DNA from: Gemmatimonadota bacterium | GTDB taxonomy: Bacteria; Gemmatimonadota; Gemmatimonadetes; Longimicrobiales; Gaopeijiaceae | Length of the DNA: 32,355 nucleotides | Assembly: GCA_022826025.1 (NCBI GenBank) | Contig: JAJDVR010000184.1 | Span: 1-32,355, forward strand | Direction of reading: 5' to 3' | Shown here: piece after piece, positions 17,844-25,278 of the stretch | Layout: every line of letters starts with the position of its first letter | Position numbering within the stretch: the first letter of the stretch is position 1 | The notes under the pieces: model-generated | What the model saw: the letters and a program-made list of their open reading frames with translations, nothing else | What the model was told of the DNA's origin: nothing | Databases searched by the model: none | Made by a program: the position numbers and the translations under genes

Positions 17844-17863
17844 GGTCGCCTCTTCCGGCGACC
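17844..17863 (+). other. Perfect GC-rich hairpin in the sucC leader
   Basis: GGTCGCC-TCTTCC-GGCGACC is a perfect 7-bp stem with a 6-nt loop, followed by TTCCC rather than a T-run. It lies just downstream of the putative -10 element, so it would form at or near the 5' end of the sucC transcript. It could instead terminate read-through from the UPF0182 gene. Confidence 0.45.
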
Positions 17864-17929
17864 TTCCCGGAGCGTCCTCCACGGCCACACCGTCGCGCCG
17901 ATGTCCTTCCTCCTCGCGGAGCAGACCGA

Positions 17930-19063
17930 ATGAACCTGCACGAGTTCCAGGCAAGGGAGCTCTTTCGTGACGCGGGCATGCCGGTACCGCGAGGCCGCGT
18001 TGCCACCACGCCCGAAGAGGCCGGGGCGATCGCCGTCGACATGGGCGGCGCGGCGGTGGTCAAGGCCCAGGTGCATTCCGGCGGCCGGGGCAAGGCGGGG
18101 GGCGTCAAGCTGGCCGGCACCCCCGAGGAAGCCGAGGCCCACGCGCGCGCCATCCTGGGGATGAAGATCCGTGGGCTCACCGTGCACAAGGTCCTGCTCG
18201 TGCCTGTCGAGAACATCGCCAGCGAGCGCTATGTAGGCATCCTCGTCGACCGGGCCGTGCAGGCGCCGCTCTTCATGGTGTCGCGGGAAGGGGGCGTGGA
18301 CATCGAGGAAGTGGCGGCGACCAATCCAGCCGCCATCACCAGGCTGAGGGTCGACCCGCGCTTCGGCCTCCTACCCCATCAGGCGTACCGGCTGGGGAGA
18401 GCGCTCTTCGACGAACCAGCCCTGTCGCGGCAGTGCGCGACGGTGCTTTCGCAGCTCTACCAGGTGTTCATGCAGAACGGCGCGTCCCTGTGCGAGGTGA
18501 ACCCCCTCATCGCCACGGAGGCCGGGGAGGTGAAGGCCATCGACGCCAAGGTCACCATCGACGGCAACGAGCTCTTCCGCCGGCCGGCCCTGGAGTCCAT
18601 GCGCGATCTGGACGCCGAACCCGCCGCGGAAACGCGCGCGCGCGCAGCCGGCCTCAGCTTCGTGAAGCTCGACGGCAACGTGGGGTGCTGCGTCAACGGA
18701 GCCGGGCTGGCGATGGCCACCATGGACCTGGTCAAGTACTACGGCGGCGAGCCGGCCAACTTCCTCGACATCGGCGGATCGTCCAACCCCGACAAGGTCG
18801 TGGCCGCGCTGGAGATCATCACGGCCGATCCCAGCGTTCAGGTGATCCTGGTCAACATCTTCGGCGGCATCACTCGTTGCGACGACGTGGCGCGCGGGAT
18901 CGTCGAGGCAACGAAGCGCGCCGACATCCGCGCACCCATCCTCATCCGCCTGACGGGCACCAACGAAGCCAGAGCCAGGGACATCCTCGCAGCCGAGGGC
19001 TTCTCCGCCTTCACTTCGATGGACGACGTCGTGCGGGCGGCGGTGAAGAGGGCCGCGGCGTGA
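17930..19063 (+). CDS. sucC: Succinate-CoA ligase (succinyl-CoA synthetase) beta subunit
   Basis: SucC is the nucleotide-binding subunit of the TCA-cycle enzyme that couples succinyl-CoA cleavage to ADP or GDP phosphorylation. The 377-aa product has an N-terminal ATP-grasp domain, starting MNLHEFQARELFRDAGMPVP with KAQVHSGGRGKAGGVKLA at about residues 45-62. The C-terminal ligase domain has GCCVNGAGLAMATMDLVKYY and NIFGGITRCDDVARGIVEA. The ATG at 17930 has a GGAG 8 nt upstream and gives the canonical N-terminus. Nucleotide preference cannot be assigned by eye. It is followed after 60 nt by sucD, and ndk comes next, which is a sensible NTP-handling unit. Confidence 0.97.
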   Translation: MNLHEFQARELFRDAGMPVPRGRVATTPEEAGAIAVDMGGAAVVKAQVHSGGRGKAGGVKLAGTPEEAEAHARAILGMKIRGLTVHKVLLVPVENIASERYVGILVDRAVQAPLFMVSREGGVDIEEVAATNPAAITRLRVDPRFGLLPHQAYRLGRALFDEPALSRQCATVLSQLYQVFMQNGASLCEVNPLIATEAGEVKAIDAKVTIDGNELFRRPALESMRDLDAEPAAETRARAAGLSFVKLDGNVGCCVNGAGLAMATMDLVKYYGGEPANFLDIGGSSNPDKVVAALEIITADPSVQVILVNIFGGITRCDDVARGIVEATKRADIRAPILIRLTGTNEARARDILAAEGFSAFTSMDDVVRAAVKRAAA

Positions 19064-19123
19064 CGCTCTTCATTCCGCAACAGCCCTTCGCGGACTCCCT
19101 CCCACAACCCACGGTCCCGCTCC

Positions 19124-20008
19124 ATGTCGATCTTCGTTGACGAATCCACGCGCGTGGTGGTCCAGGGGATCACCGGCCGCGACGGGTCCTTCCACACCGC
19201 CAGGATGATCGACTACGGCACGCGCGTGGTCGCGGGGGTAACACCGGGAAAGGGAGGCCGCGTGATCGAGGGTCCGGGAGGCGCGCGCGTGCCCGTTTTC
19301 GACACGATGAACGATGCGGTCGCGGAATCGGGAGCGAACGCCTCCGCGATCTATGTGCCGCCGCCCTTCGCCGCCAGCGCGATCATGGAGGCCGCGGAAT
19401 CGGGCGTCGAGTTCATCGTCTGCATCACCGAGGGCGTTCCGGTGCTCGACATGACGCGCGCCTACGCCTTCGTCGCCGACCGTGGCGTCCGACTGCTGGG
19501 ACCCAATTGCCCGGGGGTGATCTCGCCGGGCAAGGCCACGGTGGGCATCATCTCCGGCGACATCGTGACACCCGGTCCCGTGGGCGTGGTGTCGCGCTCG
19601 GGCACGCTCACCTACGAGGCGGTCGGACAGCTCACCGGGGCGGGCATCGGCCAGACCACCTGCGTCGGCATCGGGGGAGACCCCATCATCGGCACCAACT
19701 TCATCGACTGCCTCAAGGCCTTCGCCGAAGACGGGGAAACGAGGGCGGTCGTGATGATCGGCGAGATCGGGGGCACGGACGAGCAGGAGGCGGCCGAATA
19801 CGCCGGCCGCAGCCTCGACTTGCCGGTCGTCGGCTTCATCGCGGGCCAGACCGCGCCTCCGGGCCGCCGCATGGGACACGCGGGAGCCATCATCAGTGGC
19901 TCCTCCGGAACCGCGGAAGAGAAGATCAGGGCCTTCCGCGAGAACGGGATCGGCGTCGCACGGCGGCCGGTCGACATCGTACACCTCACCCGGGAAGCCC
20001 TGCGATGA
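19124..20008 (+). CDS. sucD: Succinate-CoA ligase alpha subunit
   Basis: SucD is the CoA-binding, phospho-histidine subunit partnering SucC. The 294-aa product begins [20 protein letters not shown], followed by GSFHTARMI and the CoA-binding Rossmann fold. The phosphorylated histidine is H252 in [20 protein letters not shown]. The central [14 protein letters not shown] is also typical. Length is normal. The start has no visible Shine-Dalgarno sequence in the 60-nt sucC-sucD gap, but the N-terminus aligns with the family. The stop overlaps the ndk start as ATGA, which implies coupled translation with the kinase. Confidence 0.97.
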   Translation: MSIFVDESTRVVVQGITGRDGSFHTARMIDYGTRVVAGVTPGKGGRVIEGPGGARVPVFDTMNDAVAESGANASAIYVPPPFAASAIMEAAESGVEFIVCITEGVPVLDMTRAYAFVADRGVRLLGPNCPGVISPGKATVGIISGDIVTPGPVGVVSRSGTLTYEAVGQLTGAGIGQTTCVGIGGDPIIGTNFIDCLKAFAEDGETRAVVMIGEIGGTDEQEAAEYAGRSLDLPVVGFIAGQTAPPGRRMGHAGAIISGSSGTAEEKIRAFRENGIGVARRPVDIVHLTREALR

Positions 20009-20430
20009 GCCTGACACTCGCGATCATCAAGCCCGACGCGGTCGCTTCGGGAAAGACCGGGGCCATCCTGGCCCACCTGGAGGGAGCGGGTTTCCGCATT
20101 CGCTCCCTGCGCATGACGCAGCTCTCCCGGACACAGGCCGCGGCCTTCTACGCGGTTCATCGGGCGCGGCCTTTCTTCAACTCGCTGGTCGCCTTCATGA
20201 CCTCCGGCCCCATCGTGCCCCTGGTCCTCGAGGCCGAGGACGCCGTGGCCCGGTTTCGCGAGGCCATCGGAGCGACGGACCCCGCCGAGGCCGCTCCCGG
20301 AACCGTCCGCGCGCTCTACGCGGAGTCGAAGGAGCGCAACGCCGTCCACGGGTCCGATTCGGACGCCAACGCCGCGCTCGAGATCGACTTCTTCTTTTCT
20401 CGTCACGAGAGGCTGACAGTCGGTGGATGA
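20005..20430 (+). CDS. ndk: Nucleoside diphosphate kinase
   Basis: Ndk transfers the gamma-phosphate between nucleoside di- and triphosphates by a ping-pong phospho-histidine mechanism. The 141-aa product has the N-terminal [11 protein letters not shown], the Kpn-type loop [20 protein letters not shown] and the catalytic H115 in NAVHGSDS. The last residues ([11 protein letters not shown]) are typical. The ATG at 20005 was chosen because it gives the exact family N-terminus and overlaps the sucD stop; the track start at 19507 lies inside sucD. Placement directly behind sucCD suggests that Ndk redistributes the NTP made by succinyl-CoA synthetase. Confidence 0.97.
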   Translation: MSLTLAIIKPDAVASGKTGAILAHLEGAGFRIRSLRMTQLSRTQAAAFYAVHRARPFFNSLVAFMTSGPIVPLVLEAEDAVARFREAIGATDPAEAAPGTVRALYAESKERNAVHGSDSDANAALEIDFFFSRHERLTVGG

Positions 20431-20482
20431 CTCCGCTCGAATGCCGGGGCAGTTCGTCCGGAGGCTGTCCGGCATCGCCGCG

Positions 20483-20512
20483 TTGACGCAGGACCGTGGG
20501 CAACGCTAGCTT
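20483..20512 (+). promoter_or_regulatory. Putative promoter giving a leaderless or near-leaderless DUF177 transcript
   Basis: TTGACG (20483-20488), an 18-nt spacer, then TAGCTT (20507-20512). The -35 matches TTGACA at five of six positions. The -10 ends only 8 nt before the DUF177 ATG at 20521, so transcription would be expected to start at or within a base or two of the A of ATG. No Shine-Dalgarno sequence lies before that ATG, which agrees with leaderless translation. Confidence 0.5.
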
Positions 20513-20520
20513 TTTACGCT

Positions 20521-21033
20521 ATGCTGCACTTGAACTTGAATGCGCTCGAACGTACGGGTACGCTCCAGTTGCGAGCGGCGTGCCCAGCCGCTGATTTCGT
20601 CCTCGCGGGACGGGGTCCGGAGCTGTCCGGGCCCGTCAGCGTGACTCTGACCGCGAGGTCCATGGCCGCGGGCCAGGTGATGGTCCAGGGAAGGATGTCG
20701 ACCACCCTGGCGCAGGTGTGCCGGCGCTGTCTGGAACCCGTCGCGCAGCCGTTTGCGCTGCCGATCCGATTCGTTTTCGTCCCCGACGATGAATGGGACT
20801 GCCAGGACGATGGGGAAGTGCACACCTTCCCCGCGCACCTGGCCGAACTCGACATCGCCGGCCCGCTGCGGGAGGAGTTCGCGCTGGCGGCACCGATGTA
20901 CGTGGAATGCCGCCCCGACTGCCGGGGACTGTGTCCGGCGTGCGGCTCAAACCGAAACACGGTCCGGTGCGATTGCTCGCCACCGGATGTCGATGCCCGA
21001 TGGGAGAAGCTGCGGGCTCTCACGAATCACTAA
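20521..21033 (+). CDS. DUF177 (YceD-like) protein
   Basis: This protein is of the DUF177/YceD family, linked to 23S rRNA accumulation in E. coli and chloroplasts and almost always next to rpmF. The 170-aa product has the family CRRCLEPV (C67, C70). A C-terminal cysteine set follows: C130, C134, C138, C141, C150 and C152 (ECRPDCRGLCPACG, then RCDC), which could bind zinc. The middle part (DIAGPLREEFALAAP) is the best-conserved helix of the family. It starts at ATG 20521 without a Shine-Dalgarno sequence and directly behind a promoter-like element. It opens the fatty-acid cluster, 12 nt before rpmF. Confidence 0.9.
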   Translation: MLHLNLNALERTGTLQLRAACPAADFVLAGRGPELSGPVSVTLTARSMAAGQVMVQGRMSTTLAQVCRRCLEPVAQPFALPIRFVFVPDDEWDCQDDGEVHTFPAHLAELDIAGPLREEFALAAPMYVECRPDCRGLCPACGSNRNTVRCDCSPPDVDARWEKLRALTNH

Positions 21034-21045
21034 GACGAAGAAACC

Positions 21046-21228
21046 ATGGCCGTACCGAAGCGTCGTACATCCAAGCAGCGGCAGCGCAAGCGCCGCACGC
21101 ACCATCGAGCCGAACCTGTCGTGGTGTGGACCTGCCCGCGCTGCGGCGATCCGCAGATCCCGCACCGGGTGTGTCCCACCTGCGGCTACTACCGGGATCG
21201 TCCGGTCATCGAAGTCGAGCTGGACTGA
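21046..21228 (+). CDS. rpmF: 50S ribosomal protein L32, zinc-ribbon form
   Basis: L32 is a small basic protein of the large ribosomal subunit. The 60-aa product has the classic start MAVPKRRTSKQRQRKRRTHH and a zinc-ribbon of two CxxC pairs (C30/C33 and C43/C46). It is therefore the Zn-binding paralogue type rather than the Zn-independent one used in zinc starvation by some bacteria. It lies between DUF177 and plsX, the conserved yceD-rpmF-plsX order. A weak purine stretch (GAAGAA) precedes the ATG. Confidence 0.97.
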   Translation: MAVPKRRTSKQRQRKRRTHHRAEPVVVWTCPRCGDPQIPHRVCPTCGYYRDRPVIEVELD

Positions 21229-21253
21229 CCACGCCGGCGGCGACCGGTCCACC

Positions 21254-22243
21254 ATGAGAATCGCGCTCGACGCCATGGGCAGCGACGGCGCCCCCGCGAC
21301 CGAAGTCGCCGGAGCGCTGCACGCCCTTTCGCACGAAGCCGGCGATGTGACCGTCGTCCTGGTGGGAGACCGCGCGCGGATCGCGGCGCAACTGGACCGC
21401 CATGGCGCCTCCGAGGGCGGGCGGCTGGAGATCGTCCATGCCGCGGAGCGGGTTTCCCCCAACGAGTCCCCCGCAGCCGTCGTGCGCCGCAAGCCCGGCT
21501 CGTCCCTCGTGACCGGAGTCGGGCTCCATCGCAGGGGCCGGGTGGACGCCTTCGTCAGCGCCGGACCGACGGGTGCGGTGATGGCGGCGTCGGTGTTTCT
21601 GCTCAAGCGCCTGCCGGGAGTGGACCGGCCCGCCGTCGGGACCCTCATGCCCACCACCAGCCGGGCGCACATGCTGATGCTGGACGCCGGGGCCAATGTG
21701 GACTGCCGGCCCCTCCACCTCCTGCAGTTTGCATTTCTCGGCCACGTCTATGCACAGGACCTGATGGGGAGATCGAAGCCCCGCATCGGGCTGCTCAACA
21801 TCGGCTCCGAGCCGGAGAAGGGTAACGAACGCACGGTGGAGGCGTACCGTCTTCTCAGCCAGAGCGGGCTCAACTTCATCGGCAACGTCGAAGGGCGCGA
21901 CATCATCCACGGCCGTTGCGACGTACTGGTCACCGACGGATTCGCCGGCAACGTACTTCTCAAGTTCTACGAGTCGGTGGCAGGGTTCGTAATCCGGGTG
22001 ATGGACCGCGAGCAGGAGCGCATCCGCACACCACTGGACCGCTCGACCATCGAAATCCTCGACTACGCCGAATACGGGGGCGCTCCGCTCCTGGGAGTAA
22101 ACGGCGTGTCCGTCATCTGCCACGGCAGATCGCCGCCCAAGGCCATCGGCAAGGCCATCGGCGTGGCGGCCAAGGCCGTAAGGACTTCCATGATCGGGCA
22201 TATCGCCCGCTACCTGGCCGAGACCGCGGCACGCATCCCATGA
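21254..22243 (+). CDS. plsX: Phosphate acyltransferase PlsX
   Basis: PlsX makes acyl-phosphate from acyl-ACP for the PlsY step of phospholipid synthesis. The 329-aa product starts MRIALDAMGSDGAP, typical of the family, and contains SAGPTGAVMAAS, LNIGSEPEKGNE and DVLVTDGFAGNVLLKF. It ends with GRSPPKAIGKAIGVAA. The ATG at 21254 gives the exact family N-terminus although no clear Shine-Dalgarno sequence is visible; the longer track start (20753) lies in DUF177. It overlaps fabH by 4 nt (ATGA), coupling phospholipid and fatty-acid initiation enzymes. Confidence 0.97.
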   Translation: MRIALDAMGSDGAPATEVAGALHALSHEAGDVTVVLVGDRARIAAQLDRHGASEGGRLEIVHAAERVSPNESPAAVVRRKPGSSLVTGVGLHRRGRVDAFVSAGPTGAVMAASVFLLKRLPGVDRPAVGTLMPTTSRAHMLMLDAGANVDCRPLHLLQFAFLGHVYAQDLMGRSKPRIGLLNIGSEPEKGNERTVEAYRLLSQSGLNFIGNVEGRDIIHGRCDVLVTDGFAGNVLLKFYESVAGFVIRVMDREQERIRTPLDRSTIEILDYAEYGGAPLLGVNGVSVICHGRSPPKAIGKAIGVAAKAVRTSMIGHIARYLAETAARIP

Positions 22244-23226
22244 CCCGACCCATCAGCGAAGTCGCCAGCACGGGACGGTTCCTCCCGGATCGCGTCCTCA
22301 CCAACGAGGACTGGACGCGCATGGTGGACACGACCGAGCAGTGGATCGTGGAGCACACCGGCATTCACGAGCGCCGCGTCGCGAGCTCGTGCACCTCCGT
22401 GTGCGACATGGGCGTTGCCGCGGCGGAGCAGGCTCTCGAGCGGGCCGGGGTCAGCGCCGGGGACGTGGACCTGCTGCTGGTCTCCACCGCCACGCCCGAC
22501 AGGCTGCTGCCCTCCACCGCGTGCGACATTCAGGCCCGGCTGGGCGCGAACGGGGCGGCGGCCATGGACATCTCCGCGGCCTGCACCGGATACCTCTACA
22601 TCCTGGCCCTGGCGGAGGGCTACATCGCCAGCGGCATGGGCGAGGTGGTCCTGGTGGTGTCCACCGAGAAGATGACGTCGATCATGGACTGGGAGGACCG
22701 GTCGACGGCGGTGCTGTTCGGGGACGGGGCGGGCGCCAGCGTTATCCGCCGCGCGACCGGCGACCGGGGGATTCTCGCCAACGACATCCGGTCGGACGGG
22801 AAGCTCGCGGACCTGCTTCAGAGGCCGGGCGGAGGCGCCCTCCGACCCTTCGACGAATCCGTCCTCGCGGATCGGTCCCACCTGCTGCTCATGGAAGGCC
22901 GGGAGGTATTCAAGAACGCGGTGCGGGCGATGTCCAGGTCGTCCCGCCTCGCCATCCGGCAGGCCGGCTGGGAGGCGGACGACGTCGACCTCCTGATCCC
23001 CCACCAGGCCAACATCCGCATCATCGAGGCGACCGCCCGCTACGCGCGCGTTCCCATGGAAAAGGTGTACGTCAACGTCCACCGCTATGGCAACATCAGC
23101 TCGGCGACGGTTCCGGTCGCGCTCGACGAAGCGCTGGAGCGGGGCCGCATCGGACCCGGATCCAACGTCCTGCTGGTCGCTTTCGGGGCGGGCCTCACGT
23201 GGGGCGCCACGGCCCTCCGCGTGTAG
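22240..23226 (+). CDS. fabH: Beta-ketoacyl-ACP synthase III (FabH)
   Basis: FabH starts fatty-acid synthesis by condensing an acyl-CoA primer with malonyl-ACP. The 328-aa product has the thiolase-fold triad C115 (DISAACTGYLYIL), H255 (LLIPHQANIRI) and N285 (YGNISSATVPVALDEAL). The C-terminal GAGLTWGATALRV is standard. The start overlaps plsX. Primer specificity (acetyl-, branched- or other acyl-CoA) cannot be judged from the motifs. The gene is followed after 26 nt by fabD. Confidence 0.97.
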   Translation: MTRPISEVASTGRFLPDRVLTNEDWTRMVDTTEQWIVEHTGIHERRVASSCTSVCDMGVAAAEQALERAGVSAGDVDLLLVSTATPDRLLPSTACDIQARLGANGAAAMDISAACTGYLYILALAEGYIASGMGEVVLVVSTEKMTSIMDWEDRSTAVLFGDGAGASVIRRATGDRGILANDIRSDGKLADLLQRPGGGALRPFDESVLADRSHLLLMEGREVFKNAVRAMSRSSRLAIRQAGWEADDVDLLIPHQANIRIIEATARYARVPMEKVYVNVHRYGNISSATVPVALDEALERGRIGPGSNVLLVAFGAGLTWGATALRV

Positions 23227-23252
23227 CGGCCGCTGCCGTCGATCGTCGTCAG

Positions 23253-24203
23253 GTGTCACTGGCTCTCCTCTTCCCCGGGCAGGGGTCACAGGTCCCCGGG
23301 ATGGGACACGACCTCGCAGCCGCCTATCCGGAGGCTGCGCGGGTCTTTGAGCGCGCGGACGACATCCTCGGATTCTCCCTCTCGCGCCTCGCCTGGGAAG
23401 GCCCCGAGGACCAGCTGCTGCAGACGCACAACGCACAGCCCGCGATCCTGGTCCATTCCCTCGCCGCACTCGCGGTCCTGAGGCCGCGACTGGGACCCAT
23501 CGCCTGCGCCGCGGGGCATTCGCTGGGCGAACTCTCCGCCCACGCGGCCGCAGGTACTCTCGGGTTCGAGGATGCCGTGCACGCCGTGCGGCGCAGAGGC
23601 GAGCTGATGCGGGAAGCGGGGCGCGCCCGCCCGGGGGCCATGGCGGCCATCCTGGGCCTGGGGGAACCCGAGCTGCGCGAAGCGTGCCGGGCCGTGTCCA
23701 GGAAGGGGCTGGTCTGTGTTCCGGCCAACTTCAACGCCCCCGGGCAGATCGTGGTCAGCGGGGATGCGGAGGCGATCGACGAGGTCCTGGTGCACGCCAG
23801 GCAAGCCGGTGCCCGGCGGGCCGTGCGCCTGGCCGTGTCCGGCGCTTTTCATTCGCCACTCATGGCCGGGGCGGAGGAGGGTTTGCGGAAGTGTTTCCGC
23901 AACCTATCTTTCGGACCGCCCGAGTTTCCGGTCTTTTCGAACGTGACCGCCGGGGCCGTCCGGGATCCCGGCCTCGCGCGTCGGCTGTTGGTCCGGCAGC
24001 TCACCTCTCCGGTATTGTGGTCCCAATCAGTCAGGTCAATGGTCGAAAGCGGGGTGGAGCGATTCGTCGAGATCGGTCCCGGGTCCGTGCTGCGCGGATT
24101 GAGCCGGCGCAACGCCCGGGGCGTCAAGGCCGTCTGCGTGGGCACGGCAGGCGCCGTCCGGAAGCTGTTCCCCGACCCCGTCGCGGCCGGGAGCACGCCA
24201 TGA
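23253..24203 (+). CDS. fabD: Malonyl-CoA-ACP transacylase (FabD)
   Basis: FabD loads malonyl groups onto ACP. The 316-aa product has LLFPGQGSQVPGMG at its N-terminus, the nucleophile S90 in AGHSLGELSAHAAAG and the partner H200 in SGAFHSPLM. The C-terminal FVEIGPGSVLRGL is also typical. Translation is set at GTG 23253 because the conserved fold begins four residues later. The Shine-Dalgarno sequence is poor, and an alternative start within the fabH-fabD gap cannot be excluded. The last 15 or so residues are variable. It overlaps fabG by ATGA. Confidence 0.96.
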   Translation: MSLALLFPGQGSQVPGMGHDLAAAYPEAARVFERADDILGFSLSRLAWEGPEDQLLQTHNAQPAILVHSLAALAVLRPRLGPIACAAGHSLGELSAHAAAGTLGFEDAVHAVRRRGELMREAGRARPGAMAAILGLGEPELREACRAVSRKGLVCVPANFNAPGQIVVSGDAEAIDEVLVHARQAGARRAVRLAVSGAFHSPLMAGAEEGLRKCFRNLSFGPPEFPVFSNVTAGAVRDPGLARRLLVRQLTSPVLWSQSVRSMVESGVERFVEIGPGSVLRGLSRRNARGVKAVCVGTAGAVRKLFPDPVAAGSTP

Positions 24204-24940
24204 GCGGCGCGCTGGCCGGACAGACCGCGCTGGTAACCGGCGGATCGCGGGGCATAGGGTACGCGATATCACAGGTCCTCGCGCGAGACGGGGCCCAGGT
24301 GGCCATCGTGGACATCGACGAAGAAGGGGCCGTCTCCGCCGCCGCCCGACTCGAGGGCGCCGGTCACGCCGGCTACTTCTGCGATGTCGGAGATCCGGGG
24401 CAGTGCAGCGCTACCGTCGCCGCGGTGACCAGGGCCCAGGGCATCGTGACGATTCTGATCAACAACGCGGGGATCACCCGGGACAATCTTCTCCTGCGCA
24501 TGAAGGACGAGGACTGGGATGCGGTGATCAGGGTCAACCTCACGGGCGCCTTCAACATGACCCGCGCCGCGTGCAGAGGCATGATGAAGCGCCGATCCGG
24601 CTCCATCGTCAACATCAGTTCCGTAATCGGCCTGATGGGCAATGCCGGTCAGACCAACTACGGGGCCTCCAAGGCGGGGCTGGTGGGGCTCACCAAGAGC
24701 GTCGCCCGCGAGCTTGCCAAGCGCGGAGTGCGCTGCAACGCGGTCGCGCCCGGGTACATCGCGACGGACATGACCGCCGGCCTGGACGAACGCACCACCG
24801 GAGAGCTCGGGGCGCGCATCCCGATGGGCAGGCTGGGAGAGCCCTCCGACGTTGCCGACGTTGTGCGGTTTCTCGCTGGACCGGAAGCCCGATACGTTAC
24901 CGGTCAGGTCCTGGCCGTGGACGGCGGCATGGCGATGTAG
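24200..24940 (+). CDS. fabG: 3-oxoacyl-ACP reductase (FabG)
   Basis: FabG is the NADPH-dependent reductase of the elongation cycle. The 246-aa short-chain dehydrogenase has the cofactor loop TGGSRGIG (residues 13-20) and NNAG at about 88-91. The catalytic residues are N113, S141, Y154 and K158 (YGASK), with GYIATDM after them. The C-terminus VLAVDGGMAM is typical. The ATG overlaps the fabD stop. All catalytic residues are present, so it should be active; FabG rather than another SDR is supported by position between fabD and acpP. Confidence 0.96.
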   Translation: MSGALAGQTALVTGGSRGIGYAISQVLARDGAQVAIVDIDEEGAVSAAARLEGAGHAGYFCDVGDPGQCSATVAAVTRAQGIVTILINNAGITRDNLLLRMKDEDWDAVIRVNLTGAFNMTRAACRGMMKRRSGSIVNISSVIGLMGNAGQTNYGASKAGLVGLTKSVARELAKRGVRCNAVAPGYIATDMTAGLDERTTGELGARIPMGRLGEPSDVADVVRFLAGPEARYVTGQVLAVDGGMAM

Positions 24941-24981
24941 CCCGATGATCACTCATTAGCGGCGGAAGACCGCAACACAAG

Positions 24982-24986
24982 GGAGG
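24982..24986 (+). promoter_or_regulatory. Shine-Dalgarno site for acpP
   Basis: GGAGG within AAGGGAGGAACAGGGAG, 9 nt before the acpP ATG at 24996. It is stronger than the sites of the adjoining fab genes, most of which rely on overlap coupling. Confidence 0.6.
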
Positions 24987-24995
24987 AACAGGGAG

Positions 24996-25238
24996 ATGGC
25001 GGACAGCATCGAGGGCCGGGTCAAGGACATCATCGTCACTGAACTCGGCGTCGAGGAGGATCAGGTCACGAGCGAGGCTTCGTTCATGGAGGATCTCGGA
25101 GCCGATTCGCTGGACACCGTGGAGCTGGTGATGGCCTTTGAGGAGGAGTTCGGAATCGACATTCCGGACTCCGATGCCGAGCAGATGCGCACCGTGGGCG
25201 ACGCGATCGGCTACATTCGCAAGGCCGCCGCATCCTGA
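24996..25238 (+). CDS. acpP: Acyl carrier protein
   Basis: ACP carries growing acyl chains on a 4'-phosphopantetheine arm. The 80-aa acidic product has the attachment site S38 in [18 protein letters not shown], followed by [18 protein letters not shown]. The ATG has a GGAGG (24982-24986) at good spacing plus a second GGGAG. The strong ribosome-binding site fits the high level at which ACP is usually made. The 55-nt gap from fabG and a hairpin after the gene may set its level apart from its neighbours. Confidence 0.98.
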   Translation: MADSIEGRVKDIIVTELGVEEDQVTSEASFMEDLGADSLDTVELVMAFEEEFGIDIPDSDAEQMRTVGDAIGYIRKAAAS

Positions 25239-25256
25239 CCCCTCTGCGCGGGAGAG

Positions 25257-25270
25257 GCGCCGCACGGCGC
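25257..25270 (+). other. Perfect hairpin between acpP and fabF
   Basis: GCGCCG-CA-CGGCGC is a perfect inverted repeat (in practice 5 bp with a GCAC loop) that ends 8 nt before the fabF ATG. It could pause ribosomes, protect the 3' end of an acpP-containing RNA, or limit entry to fabF. Confidence 0.45.
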
Positions 25271-25278
25271 GAAGACAC

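Noticed and set aside
16581-17933. 450-aa + strand ORF in another frame of the UPF0182 gene
   Set aside because: It is Arg/Gly/Ala/Pro-rich, typical of an off-frame read. It would run into sucC, and no family resemblance is seen.
24941-24995. Possible promoter or operator before acpP (TGATCACTCATTA)
   Set aside because: The short symmetry ATGA...TCAT is only 4 bp, and no TTG-N16-18-TANNNT arrangement was found. There is too little to call.
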